64,000 bases of DNA from Nocardia sp. SYP-A9097 (GCF_009649815.1 NZ_WJIC01000010.1:62001-126000); one strand, 5' to 3'. Shown: positions 45,316 through 54,902, numbered from the stretch's first letter. The notes: generated from the sequence alone by a model not told the origin. Translations and numbers: made by a program.

Positions 45316-45467
45316 ACCGGTCCGATCCCGCGCGCACCGCCCCGCACGACACGTTCGACCAGCCGATACGGCACAGCGCGCAAAGGCGAACTAGACTCGA
45401 TAACTCTGTTCTCGATGGTTCGCGCGCAGTGCGCGTACGGCACCGCGTGGTGACAAGGAGTTCCGTT

Positions 45468-47870
45468 TTGCCCGACCTCACCGAGGAGCGTTCTGTGTCC
45501 GCGTCCACTTCCGAAGCCAAGACCGCGGCGGATCTGGAACGCGAACAGCAGCACCTGACCCTGCTCTACGAGCGGCTCGACGGAATGCGCGAATACGCGC
45601 AGCGACGGCTGCGCACCGTCCTGCTCGAAACCGGCGGCACCCCGCAGGCCCGCAGTGAACGCGAATCGTTCACCCAGCTCTACTCCGAAGACCTATCCAA
45701 ATACGATGCCGCCGAACACGGATTGTGCTTCGGGCGTATCGATCTCGCGCCCGAAGCCGAGGACGGCGGCAGCGCGTTGAACGGCGTGTCCGGCAACGGC
45801 AGCTCCGCGAATGGGAACGGCAGCTCCGCCCATGGCAACGGCTCCGGCGGCGAGGCCGAGAAGCGGTACATCGGGCGTATCGGCATTCTCGACGAGACCG
45901 CCGATTACGAGACGCTGCTGCTGGATTGGCGTGCCCCCATGGCCCGCCCGTTCTACCTCGCCACCACCGCCGCACCCGACGGGGTGACCAGGCGGCGGCA
46001 TATTCGCACCCGCAATCGCAAGGTCACCTCGGTCAATGACGAGTACCTCGACCTGGAGACCGCCCGGCGCGACGGTGTCATCAACGACGACGGCGGCGTC
46101 GGCAGTGAGAGTGCGCTGCTGGCGGCACTGAACGCCGCCCGCACCGGGCATATGAACGACATTGTCGAGACCATTCAGAGCGAACAGGACGCCATCATTC
46201 GCTCCGAGCACAAGAGCGTGCTCGTGGTGCAGGGCGGACCCGGTACCGGCAAGACCGCCGTCGCACTGCATCGTGCGGCGTACCTGCTCTACACGTACCG
46301 GCAGCAGTTGGACAAGGCCGGTGTACTGATCATCGGGCCGAACTCGACGTTCTTGGATTACATCGGACAGGTGCTGCCCTCGCTCGGCGAGACCGGCGTA
46401 CTGCTGTCCACCATCGGCAACCTGTATCCGGGAGTGCAAGCCACACTGGAGGATTCGCTGCGCGCCGGGGAGCTCAAAGGCTCCCTGGATATGCTCGAGG
46501 TGCTCAAGAAGGCCGTGCGGGAATGGCAGGAGATTCCCAAGGATCCGATCCTGCTCCACTTCGACGGCCGCGAACTCACCCTGGACCGGCGCATTGTCAC
46601 CAAGGCGCGCGGGCGGGCCCGCTCCTCTCGGCGGCCACACAACCTGGCCCGGCCCATCTTCGCCGCGGGCGTGGTGGACGCACTCACCGATCAGCTGGCG
46701 GAGCTCATCGGCACCGATCCGCTCGGCGGGCGAAACCTGTTGAGCCAGACCGACCTCACCGAGATCCGCGATGAAATGCGCGCCGACGCCGATATCCAGC
46801 GCGCCATCGCCGGACTGTGGCCGCTGCTCACCCCGCAGGACGTACTCGGCGGGCTGTGGGCCGACCCCAAGCGATTGGCCGGTGCCGCAGGACATCTCAG
46901 CGCGGCCGACCGAGCCCAATTGCAGCGCACCGACAGTGGTGAATTCAGCGATGCCGACGCACCGCTGCTGGACGAGCTCGCCGAACTGCTCGGCATCGAC
47001 GACAGTGAGGAGCGCGAGCGCTCGCGCCGCCGCTGGCGCGCCCAGCTCGCCGAGGCACAGGACGCCCTCGATATCCTGACCGGCTCCGCGCCACAGGATC
47101 TCGAAGACGAACTCGATCCCGAGCTGCTCATGGCGTACGACCTCATCGACGCCGGCCAGCTCGCCGAACGCCAGCAGGTGCGCACCAGCCAGACCACCGC
47201 CGAACGCGCCGCCGGCGACCGCACCTGGACCTACGGGCATGTCATTGTCGATGAGGCGCAGGAACTTTCGGAGATGGCGTGGCGAATGGTCATGCGGCGC
47301 ATCCCGAATCGGTGGATCACCGCCGTCGGCGATGTGGCGCAGACCGGCGATCCGGCCGGGGCGTCCTCATGGCAGCAGGTGCTGGAACCGTATGTGGCCA
47401 AACGGTGGAAGCTCACCGAGCTGACGGTCAACTACCGCACGCCCGCCGAGATCATGTCGGTCGCCGCCGATGTACTCGCCGAAATCGACCCCGGGGCAGC
47501 CATTCCGCGCTCGGTGCGCGACTCCGGATTCCAGCCCGCCGCCCACCGCGTCACCGCCGGGCAGCTGGCCGATGAGGTGGGGCGTCTGGTCGCCGCCGAG
47601 GCGGAGCATCCGGGCACCACGGCCGTTATCGTGCCGCACGATCTGGCCGCGAAACTCGCTCACCTGAACGTGGATTCGGCGCGGGTGCTCACCGTGCACG
47701 AGGTGAAGGGGCTGGAATTCGACGCCGTCATCCTGGTCGAACCCCAGCGGATCCTGAACGAATCCCCGCGCGGTATGAACGACCTGTATGTGGCGCTGAC
47801 CCGTTCCACCCAGCGGCTCACGGTGGCGCACTCGGAGGACCTACCCGCGGTCCTGCACCGGTTGGGGTGA
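45468..47870 (+). CDS. HelR/HelD-type RNA polymerase-recycling ATPase
   Basis: About 800 residues. The TTG at 45468 has AAGGAG upstream; a GTG at 45495 with GAGGAG is an alternative. An N-terminal coiled coil (DLEREQQHLTLLYERL) is followed by a UvrD-like ATPase: Walker A QGGPGTGKTAVALHR, Walker B-type HVIVDEAQELS, NYRTP and VHEVKGLEFDAVI. A Gly/Ser/Asn-rich linker (near residue 105-135) interrupts the N-terminal part. Actinobacterial HelD/HelR pulls stalled RNA polymerase off DNA and can displace rifampicin. No rifampicin-associated element was seen upstream. Confidence 0.83.
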   Translation: MPDLTEERSVSASTSEAKTAADLEREQQHLTLLYERLDGMREYAQRRLRTVLLETGGTPQARSERESFTQLYSEDLSKYDAAEHGLCFGRIDLAPEAEDGGSALNGVSGNGSSANGNGSSAHGNGSGGEAEKRYIGRIGILDETADYETLLLDWRAPMARPFYLATTAAPDGVTRRRHIRTRNRKVTSVNDEYLDLETARRDGVINDDGGVGSESALLAALNAARTGHMNDIVETIQSEQDAIIRSEHKSVLVVQGGPGTGKTAVALHRAAYLLYTYRQQLDKAGVLIIGPNSTFLDYIGQVLPSLGETGVLLSTIGNLYPGVQATLEDSLRAGELKGSLDMLEVLKKAVREWQEIPKDPILLHFDGRELTLDRRIVTKARGRARSSRRPHNLARPIFAAGVVDALTDQLAELIGTDPLGGRNLLSQTDLTEIRDEMRADADIQRAIAGLWPLLTPQDVLGGLWADPKRLAGAAGHLSAADRAQLQRTDSGEFSDADAPLLDELAELLGIDDSEERERSRRRWRAQLAEAQDALDILTGSAPQDLEDELDPELLMAYDLIDAGQLAERQQVRTSQTTAERAAGDRTWTYGHVIVDEAQELSEMAWRMVMRRIPNRWITAVGDVAQTGDPAGASSWQQVLEPYVAKRWKLTELTVNYRTPAEIMSVAADVLAEIDPGAAIPRSVRDSGFQPAAHRVTAGQLADEVGRLVAAEAEHPGTTAVIVPHDLAAKLAHLNVDSARVLTVHEVKGLEFDAVILVEPQRILNESPRGMNDLYVALTRSTQRLTVAHSEDLPAVLHRLG

Positions 47871-47907
47871 GGTAAGACGTGGGGGCTGCGCCCCCACGTC
47901 TTACCTC
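47869..47907. terminator. 18-bp perfect hairpin overlapping the helR stop codon
   Basis: GAGGTAAGACGTGGGGGC (47869-47886) pairs fully with its mirror at 47890-47907 around a three-base loop. The stop TGA (47868-47870) lies at its foot. It ends helR transcription and could also act for the convergent stress-protein gene. Confidence 0.8.
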
Positions 47908-47959
47908 ACAGGCAATGCGCCACACCTCGCAAAACTGGGCAGTCATGCCCGCAAAACCA

Positions 47960-47991
47960 AAGTGGCCGTGCCCAACTGGGCACGGCCACTT
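47960..47991. terminator. 14-bp perfect hairpin
   Basis: AAGTGGCCGTGCCC (47960-47973) pairs with GGGCACGGCCACTT (47978-47991) around AACT. Second hairpin between the convergent helR and stress-protein genes, probably the terminator for the latter. Confidence 0.8.
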
Positions 47992-48033
47992 CTTGGCACG
48001 GGGTATCGGGGCCTGCCCCAAATCTCCCTACCT

Positions 48034-48486
48034 TCAGCGCACGGTATGCACGATCAAGACATCGCTGCGGGACTTGCGGGCTACGTCCGAGGGGACGGAG
48101 CCGAGCAGGCGACCCGCGAGGGTGTTGAGGCCGCGGTTGCCGACCACGAGCAGATCGGCGTCGACCTCCTTGAGCAGGGCGAGCAGGGATTCGACGGGCT
48201 CACCGACAACGGCCTTCTCGACCACATTGACGGCTCCGGCGGCGGCGGCCTTGTCACGGGCGACGCGCAGGATCTCACTGGTCGGCGCGGAGCCGCGCAC
48301 CTGGTAGGCCTCGTCCTTGAGCACATCCGCGGCGGCGGCGACATCGCGGTCGTCGGTCGGGTAGTACGCGCAGGCGATGTACAGGGTCGCGCCCTCATCG
48401 CCGGCCAGAGCGGCGGCCCGCTCCACGGCCACATACGACGAGTCCGAGCCATCGGTACCGACGACAATCGTCCGGTAGGCGGTCAT
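48034..48486 (-). CDS. Universal stress protein (UspA family)
   Basis: 150 residues from the ATG at 48486, with GGAGGAG upstream. One Usp domain: TIVVGTDGSDSS at the start, and the ATP-binding motif VVGNRGLNTLAGRLLGSV near the end (G-2x-G-9x-G-S-type). It probably binds ATP and protects during growth arrest. Two DosR-like boxes lie 237-291 bases upstream, consistent with dormancy control as for many mycobacterial Usp genes. Confidence 0.88.
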   Translation of the reverse strand: MTAYRTIVVGTDGSDSSYVAVERAAALAGDEGATLYIACAYYPTDDRDVAAAADVLKDEAYQVRGSAPTSEILRVARDKAAAAGAVNVVEKAVVGEPVESLLALLKEVDADLLVVGNRGLNTLAGRLLGSVPSDVARKSRSDVLIVHTVR

Positions 48487-48722
48487 TCTCTCCTCCAAGT
48501 ACAAGGGTCGGGGTCGGGGCGTCCACTTTCATGGTTACCGCCGCGACAACTTCGCCTGACAATAGCGGCATAAGCGGCGGAAATTTTCGATATCGCAACA
48601 CATCACATCCACGCGCCACGCCGGATACGACGCACATAATGTGACGTGGTGCGATAGAACCCCGGCTACCAGCGAATTCCCGGACGGTTGTGATGCTTCC
48701 CGGAAATCGCCAACCACACTGT

Positions 48723-48777
48723 GCACCTGGGACTTTCGTCACAGAAGCACCAAGCACCTGGGACTTTCGTCACAGAA
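48723..48777. promoter_or_regulatory. Two tandem 24-bp repeats with DosR-box-like core
   Basis: GCACCTGGGACTTTCGTCAC followed by AGAA occurs at 48723-48746 and again at 48754-48777 (31-base period). The core GGGACTTTCGTCAC matches 12 of 14 positions of the DosR consensus GGGACTWWAGTCCC. Between the DoxX stop and the stress-protein start; the rest of this 325-base gap (48487-48811) holds no gene that I can see. Confidence 0.6.
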
Positions 48778-48811
48778 CCGGATATCGCCGGGATAGCGCG
48801 CCCGGCTCTGC

Positions 48812-49228
48812 TCAGAGGCTGAAAAGCGGTCCGGTCAGGGTCAATCCGAGATCTGAGCCGACGTATGCGAAGAAGGCGAAGAGCATGAGCGCCGCACCCG
48901 CCAGCGATAGATCCTTATTGAAGGAAACCATCTCGGTCTGCTTGGTCTGCGGATCGGTTTCCTTCCAGAACGCGTGCATGAGGAACGCGGTCGGGACCAG
49001 GAAGACGAACAGCAGCAGCGCCCCCAGATCCGCCCAGACGCCGAGCAGCACGCTCAGCCCGCCGAGCACCAGCAGCACCCCGGAACCCAGCACCGACAGT
49101 CTCGCCGCCGGAACACCTTTGAATTGCGCGTACTGCGCCATTGCCTCGGTCTGGGTGAGGTGCCCGACGCTCGAGGCCAGAAACAGCAGTGCAAAGAGAA
49201 TCCGCCCGATCAACACCAGTACATCCAT
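48812..49228 (-). CDS. DoxX family membrane protein
   Basis: 138 residues from the ATG at 49228 (AAGGAG seven bases upstream). Four hydrophobic helices: VLVLIGRILFALLFLASSVG, LGSGVLLVLGGLSVLLGVW, LGALLLFVFLVPTAFLMHAF and LAGAALMLFAFFAYVGS. DoxX proteins are small inner-membrane redox-associated proteins, in mycobacteria linked to thiosulfate and superoxide-dismutase complexes. Upstream GTTGGT-N9-ACCAAC (49263-49283) may be a regulator site. Confidence 0.85.
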   Translation of the reverse strand: MDVLVLIGRILFALLFLASSVGHLTQTEAMAQYAQFKGVPAARLSVLGSGVLLVLGGLSVLLGVWADLGALLLFVFLVPTAFLMHAFWKETDPQTKQTEMVSFNKDLSLAGAALMLFAFFAYVGSDLGLTLTGPLFSL

Positions 49229-49321
49229 GGCCCGCTCCTTAGTCGATTGCTGAAATCGCCATGTTGGTGACATGGCAACCAACTACCCATGGGCAGGGCT
49301 TATTCCCGATCTTCGTGCTGT

Positions 49322-50185
49322 TCAGGACTTCAGTGAGGTTCGTGCGTACTCCAGTGGCGGCATGCCGATCTCGCGGGCGAACTCGCGGGAGAAGTGCGCC
49401 TGATCGAAGTAGCCGAGGTCCAGCGCGAGCGCGGCCAGATCGGAGGTGCGGCCCTGCGCCAGCAGGTGCGCGCCGTCCTGTAGCCGGAAGCGGCGCAGCA
49501 CCCATTTCGGGCTGACGCCGACATAGCGGCGGAACAGCCGCTGCAGGGTCCGGATAGGAATATCGAAATGGCCGGTGACCTGGTCGACCCGGGTCAGCTC
49601 GCGATCGGATTCCATGGCGTCGATAATGCCCAGCACCAGCCGGTAGGAGGTGTCGTCGGCGACCTCGCGGCGGGTGATGGCGTCGATCAGGAAGTCCTCC
49701 ACCAGGATTCGGCGCTGCTCCAGATCCGGGGTGGAGAGCACCTTGTCGGCCAGCCCCTCCGCTTCGGGCAGCACCTCGGTGAGCGGTAGCGCGGTATCGC
49801 GTAGCGCGCCCACGTCCATACCGGTGAACGCGCCGAAGCCGCCGGAGCGGAACTTCACGCCGAATGTCTCACCGACCCCGGCCAATTCGCGCACGTACTT
49901 GGTGGTCCAGACGCCGGTGACGAAGCCGCCGCGCCGTCCCGGCTCGTTCTCGAAGGTCATATTGACCACCGGGAAACCCAGTACCTCCGCTGAATACGGT
50001 GGCAGCCCACGGCGATCCCAGTGCACCGACCAGTAGAACTCGACATAGCGGGCGACCTGCTCCCCCGCCGGCAGCCGACTGTGATTGCTGGCCGCCTGTT
50101 GTTCGCGCGGGCGCAGGATGCCCTTCGCGGTCTCCGGCGGTGGCACCGGGCGACGGCCGAACTGTGGGAGGTTATCGCTGGTCAT
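49322..50185 (-). CDS. AraC family transcriptional regulator
   Basis: 287 residues. The N-terminal ligand-type domain (about 35-150, with RYVEFYWSVHWDRRG and GVKFRSGGFGAFTG) resembles DUF6597. The two helix-turn-helix motifs are at the C-terminus (HFDIPIRTLQRLFRRYVGVSPKW in part, then AALALDLGYFDQAHFSREF). It is divergent from a VOC protein with a 55-base gap, so it may activate that gene. Confidence 0.87.
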   Translation of the reverse strand: MTSDNLPQFGRRPVPPPETAKGILRPREQQAASNHSRLPAGEQVARYVEFYWSVHWDRRGLPPYSAEVLGFPVVNMTFENEPGRRGGFVTGVWTTKYVRELAGVGETFGVKFRSGGFGAFTGMDVGALRDTALPLTEVLPEAEGLADKVLSTPDLEQRRILVEDFLIDAITRREVADDTSYRLVLGIIDAMESDRELTRVDQVTGHFDIPIRTLQRLFRRYVGVSPKWVLRRFRLQDGAHLLAQGRTSDLAALALDLGYFDQAHFSREFAREIGMPPLEYARTSLKS

Positions 50186-50240
50186 GAAGCTGTCGCTTTC
50201 TTACAAGATCCATGGCGGCCGGGCGAGCAGAGTTGTGGTC

Positions 50241-50711
50241 ATGAGCAACGCAGTGAATCCCATTCCGGAGAACTACCACTCCATCACGTGCTTCCTGGTC
50301 GTCCCGGACGGCAATAAGGCCATCGACTTCTACTCCACGGTCTTCGGCGCGAAGGTACTGAGCCGCAATGACCTTCCCGATGGCCAACCCGCGCACGCCG
50401 AACTCCTGATCGGCGACTCCACCATCCAAATCGGCATGCCGATACCCGACAACGGCCTGGTCGCCCCCAACGGCGAGACGCTCAACACCAGCATCGTGCA
50501 CTACAACCCCGATGTGGACGGTGTCATCGCCCGCGCCCGTGAACTCGGTGCGCGGATCGCCGACGACCCGGCCACCTTCGTCACCGGTGACCGGTACGCC
50601 GTGCTCTACGACCCCTTCGGCTACCGCTGGGTCTGCATGACCCGGGTCGAGGACGTCTCCCGCGAGGAGGCCGAGCGCCGCGTCAACGAGTGGATGGCGC
50701 AGCAGGGCTGA
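50241..50711 (+). CDS. VOC (glyoxalase-like) family protein
   Basis: 156 residues. A PhnB/YecM-like pattern: ITCFLVVPDGNKAIDFYSTV, ELLIGDSTIQIGM and YAVLYDPFGYRW, with a vicinal oxygen chelate fold. Metal-ligand positions are only partly conserved, so it may be a binding protein rather than an enzyme. Divergent from the AraC gene. Confidence 0.8.
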   Translation: MSNAVNPIPENYHSITCFLVVPDGNKAIDFYSTVFGAKVLSRNDLPDGQPAHAELLIGDSTIQIGMPIPDNGLVAPNGETLNTSIVHYNPDVDGVIARARELGARIADDPATFVTGDRYAVLYDPFGYRWVCMTRVEDVSREEAERRVNEWMAQQG

Positions 50712-50722
50712 CCGGTCCGCCC

Positions 50723-50750
50723 CCGCGGCGGGGGAATCGACTCCCCCGCC
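50723..50750. terminator. Bidirectional hairpin
   Basis: GCGGCGGGGGA (50723-50733) pairs with TCCCCCGCCGC (50740-50750), six-base loop. Between convergent VOC and uvrB genes. Confidence 0.75.
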
Positions 50751-50779
50751 GCGCCGCACACCACGAAAATGCCGCGCGC

Positions 50780-52945
50780 TCACTGCAATCCGGCGGCGTC
50801 CATACCGCGTAGTTCCTTCTTGAGGTCGGCGATCTCATCGCGCAGGCGACCGGCGAGCTCGAACTGGAGTTCACGGGCCGCGTTCATCATCTGGGCTGTC
50901 ATATCTTTGACCAGGTCCGCCAGTTCGGCGCGGGGCATGGACTTGATATCGCGGCCCTCGTAGACGCCCGCGCTGACGGCACGACCGGGTTCGCCCTGGG
51001 CGCGGCGGCCGCGGCTGGCATTACGACCCGAGCCGCCCACCTCGACCTCGGTCTCCTCGGCCTCGCGATACACCGTGTCGAGAATGTCATTGATCTTCTT
51101 GCGCAACGGTTTCGGATCGATACCGCGCTCTTCGTTGTACGCGACCTGTTTGGCGCGGCGGCGCTCGGTCTCGCTGATGGCGTGCGCCATGGAGTCGGTG
51201 ATCTTGTCCGCGTACATGTGCACCTCACCGGACACATTGCGGGCCGCGCGGCCGATGGTCTGGATCAAACTGGTACCGCTGCGCAGGAAGCCTTCCTTAT
51301 CGGCATCGAGAATCGCGACCAGGGAGACCTCGGGCAGGTCCAGGCCCTCGCGCAGCAGGTTGATGCCGACCAGGACGTCGTACTCGCCCAGGCGCAGCTG
51401 GCGCAGCAACTCCACGCGGCGCAAGGTGTCGATCTCCGAGTGCAGGTAGCGCACCCGAATACCAAGGCCCAGAAGATAATCGGTGAGATCCTCGGACATC
51501 TTCTTGGTGAGCGTGGTGACCAGTACGCGCTCATCACGCTCGGCGCGCTTGCGGATCTCGCCGACCAGATCGTCGATCTGCCCCTTGGTCGGCTTCACCA
51601 CTATGTGCGGATCCACCAGGCCGGTCGGGCGGATGACCTGTTCGACGAATTCGCCACCGGTCCGGCCCAATTCATACTTACCGGGGGTGGCGGACAGGTA
51701 CACCGTCTGGCCGATGCGGTCGGCGAACTCCTCCCAGGTGAGCGGGCGATTGTCCACGGCGGACGGCAGCCGGAAGCCGAACTCCACCAGATTCCGCTTG
51801 CGCGACATATCGCCCTCGTACATGCTGCCGATCTGCGGCACGGTCACATGCGATTCGTCGATGACGAGCAGGAAATCATCCGGGAAGTAATCGATGAGGG
51901 TGGCGGGCGCGGTGCCCGCGCCACGGCCGTCGATATGACGCGAATAGTTCTCGATACCCGAGCAGAAGCCGACCTGCCGAATCATTTCCAGATCGTATTG
52001 GGTGCGCATGCGTAAACGCTGTGCCTCGAGCAGTTTGCCCTGCTTCTCCAATTCGGCCAGGCGCGTTTCGAGTTCGGCCTCGATATCCTTGACGGCTCTT
52101 TCCATTCGCTCCGGCCCCGCCACATAGTGGGTGGCCGGAAAAATTCGAACCATATCTACCTGCCGCACCACATCACCGGTGAGCGGATGCAGATAATAGA
52201 GCGCCTCGATCTCGTCCCCGAAGAATTCGATGCGGATCGCCAATTCCTCATAGGAGGGAATGATTTCGACGGTGTCGCCGCGCACCCGGAAACTGCCGCG
52301 GGTGAACGACATGTCATTGCGCGTGTACTGCACATCGACCAGCAGCCGCAGCAATTTGTCCCGCTCCACCTCGTGGCCGACCTCGAGCATGACCGAGCGA
52401 TCCAGATAGGACTGCGGGGTACCCAGACCGTAGATGCACGACACCGACGCCACCACCACGACATCGCGCCGCGAGAGCAGGCTGGAGGTGGCCGAATGCC
52501 GCAGCCGCTCCACATCGTCGTTGACCGAGCTGTCCTTCTCGATATAGGTATCGGTCTGCGCGATATACGCCTCGGGCTGGTAGTAGTCGTAGTACGAGAC
52601 GAAGTACTCGACGGCATTGTGCGGCAGCATCTCGCGCAGCTCATTGGCCAACTGCGCGGCGAGGGTCTTGTTCGGTGCCATGACCAGGGTGGGCCGCTGC
52701 AGCTTCTCGATGAGCCAGGCGGTGGTGGCCGATTTACCGGTACCGGTCGCGCCCAGCAGCACCACATCGCGCTCACCGGCATTGATGCGCTTCTCCAGCT
52801 CCGCGATGGCGGCGGGCTGGTCACCTGCGGGAACGTGCTCGCTGACGACCTCGAACTCTCCCTCGACCCGCTCGATATCGCCGATGGGCCGGAAGTCCGA
52901 ATGTGCCAGCGGCCGATCGTCCGGGATCTCGGTTGCGAATGCCAT
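50780..52945 (-). CDS. uvrB: UvrABC excinuclease subunit B
   Basis: 721 residues from the ATG at 52945 (MAFATEIPDDRPLAH). Walker A GATGTGKSATTAWL, the beta-hairpin VSYYDYYQPEAYI, helicase motifs DESHVT and SATPGKYE, QTIGRAARN, and the C-terminal UVR domain (AGRLRDEIADLKKELRGMD) are all present. The damage-verification helicase that takes lesions from UvrA and recruits UvrC. An N-terminal extension before the family FEVVSEHVPAGDQP start is about 30 residues. Confidence 0.97.
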   Translation of the reverse strand: MAFATEIPDDRPLAHSDFRPIGDIERVEGEFEVVSEHVPAGDQPAAIAELEKRINAGERDVVLLGATGTGKSATTAWLIEKLQRPTLVMAPNKTLAAQLANELREMLPHNAVEYFVSYYDYYQPEAYIAQTDTYIEKDSSVNDDVERLRHSATSSLLSRRDVVVVASVSCIYGLGTPQSYLDRSVMLEVGHEVERDKLLRLLVDVQYTRNDMSFTRGSFRVRGDTVEIIPSYEELAIRIEFFGDEIEALYYLHPLTGDVVRQVDMVRIFPATHYVAGPERMERAVKDIEAELETRLAELEKQGKLLEAQRLRMRTQYDLEMIRQVGFCSGIENYSRHIDGRGAGTAPATLIDYFPDDFLLVIDESHVTVPQIGSMYEGDMSRKRNLVEFGFRLPSAVDNRPLTWEEFADRIGQTVYLSATPGKYELGRTGGEFVEQVIRPTGLVDPHIVVKPTKGQIDDLVGEIRKRAERDERVLVTTLTKKMSEDLTDYLLGLGIRVRYLHSEIDTLRRVELLRQLRLGEYDVLVGINLLREGLDLPEVSLVAILDADKEGFLRSGTSLIQTIGRAARNVSGEVHMYADKITDSMAHAISETERRRAKQVAYNEERGIDPKPLRKKINDILDTVYREAEETEVEVGGSGRNASRGRRAQGEPGRAVSAGVYEGRDIKSMPRAELADLVKDMTAQMMNAARELQFELAGRLRDEIADLKKELRGMDAAGLQ

Positions 52946-53087
52946 GTTCACAGCCTAGGACCACCCACCGACAGGTTCATCCCATCGACTCACCACCCAC
53001 GTTCATGGACACCATGTATGTATTCGGTCGCGATGTCCGGGTGAACTATGCTTCGCCCGGACCACCCGCAGAGGAGAGAAGGACACC

Positions 53088-53696
53088 GTGCCGCCCGAGG
53101 ATCGCCGCCGACGACGCAGTCGCAGACTGCTGAGCGAGGCATTCGTGGCACTGGTGCTCGAACGCGGATTCGCCGCGGTGAAGGTGGAGGACATCGCCGA
53201 GCGCGCCGATGTCGGCCGGGCCACGTTCTACACCCACTACACCGATAAGGACGCGCTCTTCGACGAGATCGTCACCGATCTGGTCGGCCGCATGCAGGAA
53301 CGCCTGGAACCGACCCTGGTGGCTTCGGCCGAGGGTTTCACCGGTAAACCGGTGCTCGAACTCTTCCGGCACGCCGCTGAGGAGCGCGACGCCTACCGGA
53401 TACTGCTGCGCGGCGAGGGCGACGGCCGGGCGCTGCGGCGCTTCGTCGAGGATCGCACCGGCGCGGCCGCCGAAATCTTCGAGGCCCGCGCGGCCGCGAA
53501 CGGCACCACACTGCGCATCGACGGCCGGGTGCTGGCGCGCGCCTGGGTCGGCGAAATGCTCGCGGTCATGGAGTGGTGGCTGGAGTCCGAGGATCGAATG
53601 AGCCCCGAGGACGTCACCGCCATGCTGCTCAATCTCTCACTGCGCGGCCGCTATTGGGCCTCCGGATTCGACGGCGAGCCACAGCTCCACCCCTGA
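53088..53696 (+). CDS. TetR family regulator
   Basis: 202 residues from the GTG at 53088 with GAGAGAAGG upstream. Helix-turn-helix AAVKVEDIAERADVGRATFYTHYTDK lies at residues about 28-53 (given here over the recognition region). C-terminal domain resembles TetR_C_33-type regulators. Divergent from uvrB, but a role in repair is not implied. Its target is not obvious; the FGE/sulfatase pair is the next downstream unit. Confidence 0.87.
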   Translation: MPPEDRRRRRSRRLLSEAFVALVLERGFAAVKVEDIAERADVGRATFYTHYTDKDALFDEIVTDLVGRMQERLEPTLVASAEGFTGKPVLELFRHAAEERDAYRILLRGEGDGRALRRFVEDRTGAAAEIFEARAAANGTTLRIDGRVLARAWVGEMLAVMEWWLESEDRMSPEDVTAMLLNLSLRGRYWASGFDGEPQLHP

Positions 53697-53934
53697 CGTG
53701 AATTCCGTTCTCTACCAGGATATGCCGATCCGGCATGCCTGTGATCTGCCGTGCCACAAGCGGATTCGTCCTGCGTGATGCACGCACTCGTCAACCCGCA
53801 CTGTCGCGCGGACCACTCCCCTCGCCGAGCGTTCGGCCATATTCACATTCCTGGACACGACGTCTAGTTTCGGGCATTCTGTCTACCAACGCCGGTCAAC
53901 CCGAACCGGTCATCGGCGCAGGACGGGAATCGGT

Positions 53935-54891
53935 ATGACCGGAAAATGCTGTGCACCCCCGCGGGATGGTGGACACGCCGAGACCGAGACACTGCTCGCG
54001 GCACCCGCTGCGACGGCGAGTGTGGGCCAGGTCGGCATTTTGACGCCGTTGCCCGGGGGTGAGTTCCGGATGGGCGGCGCGGATCCCGATGCGGTGGCCG
54101 GCGACGGGGAGGGCCCGGTACGGACCGTTCGAGTGGGTGGGTTCGCGATTTCGCCGTATGCGGTGACCAATGCCGAGTTCGCCGAATTCGTCACGGCCAC
54201 CGGCTATCGCACCGATGCCGAGCGGTTCGGATGGTCGTTCGTCTTCGCGGGCCGGCTGGCCGCGGGGCTGCGCCGCGAAACGCGGCGCGCACCGCATACG
54301 CCGTGGTGGTGCGCGGTTCCGGGGGCAATCTGGGCCGCGCCCGAGGGGCCGGGCAGTGGGATCGATGCGCGCGCGGACCATCCGGTGGTGCATGTCTCGT
54401 GGCGCGATGCCGTGGCGTACTGCGCGTGGGCGGGCGCACGGCTGCCGACCGAGGCGGAGTGGGAGTACGCGGCTCGCGGCGGGCTCGATCAGGCCCGATA
54501 TCCCTGGGGTGATGAGCTCACTCCGGGTGGGGAGTTTCGCTGCAATATCTGGCAGGGGCGGTTTCCCGCGCAAAATACCGCCGCCGACGGCTATGACGGC
54601 ACCGCGCCGGTGGATGCGTTCGCGCCCAATGGTTTCGGGCTGCACAACCTGGCCGGGAACGTCTGGGAGTGGTGCGCCGACTGGTGGCAGACCGAGCACA
54701 CCATTGAGCCGCGCGTCGACCCGGCGGGCCCGGCGGCGGGCACGACCAAGGTGATGCGCGGCGGGTCGTATCTGTGCCACGACAGTCACTGCAACCGCTA
54801 TCGGGTGGCGGCCCGCACCCACAACACTCCCGATTCCACCAGCGGCAATACCGGATTCCGTATCGCCCGCCGACCGAGCCGAAGACTATGA
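53935..54891 (+). CDS. Formylglycine-generating enzyme (sulfatase activator)
   Basis: 318 residues. FGE-sulfatase fold with GGEFRMGG, FAISPYAVTNAEFAEFV, ARLPTEAEWEYAARGG and GNVWEWCADWW. The two catalytic cysteines Cys281 and Cys286 are in the family position (RGGSYLCHDSHCNRYR), so it is copper-dependent aerobic FGE rather than an EgtB or Pkn-like relative. It oxidises the CxPxR Cys of sulfatases. The stop overlaps an in-frame ATG of the next gene (54888-54891), coupling it to its likely substrate. Confidence 0.92.
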   Translation: MTGKCCAPPRDGGHAETETLLAAPAATASVGQVGILTPLPGGEFRMGGADPDAVAGDGEGPVRTVRVGGFAISPYAVTNAEFAEFVTATGYRTDAERFGWSFVFAGRLAAGLRRETRRAPHTPWWCAVPGAIWAAPEGPGSGIDARADHPVVHVSWRDAVAYCAWAGARLPTEAEWEYAARGGLDQARYPWGDELTPGGEFRCNIWQGRFPAQNTAADGYDGTAPVDAFAPNGFGLHNLAGNVWEWCADWWQTEHTIEPRVDPAGPAAGTTKVMRGGSYLCHDSHCNRYRVAARTHNTPDSTSGNTGFRIARRPSRRL

Positions 54892-54902
54892 AAGGGACCA
54901 CC

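Noticed and set aside
45316..45467. Rifampicin-associated element upstream of helR
   Set aside because: No GGGGCTTGC-type palindrome found.
48723..48777. Direct repeats as a CRISPR array
   Set aside because: Only two copies, seven-base spacer, no cas genes; DosR-like core explains them better.
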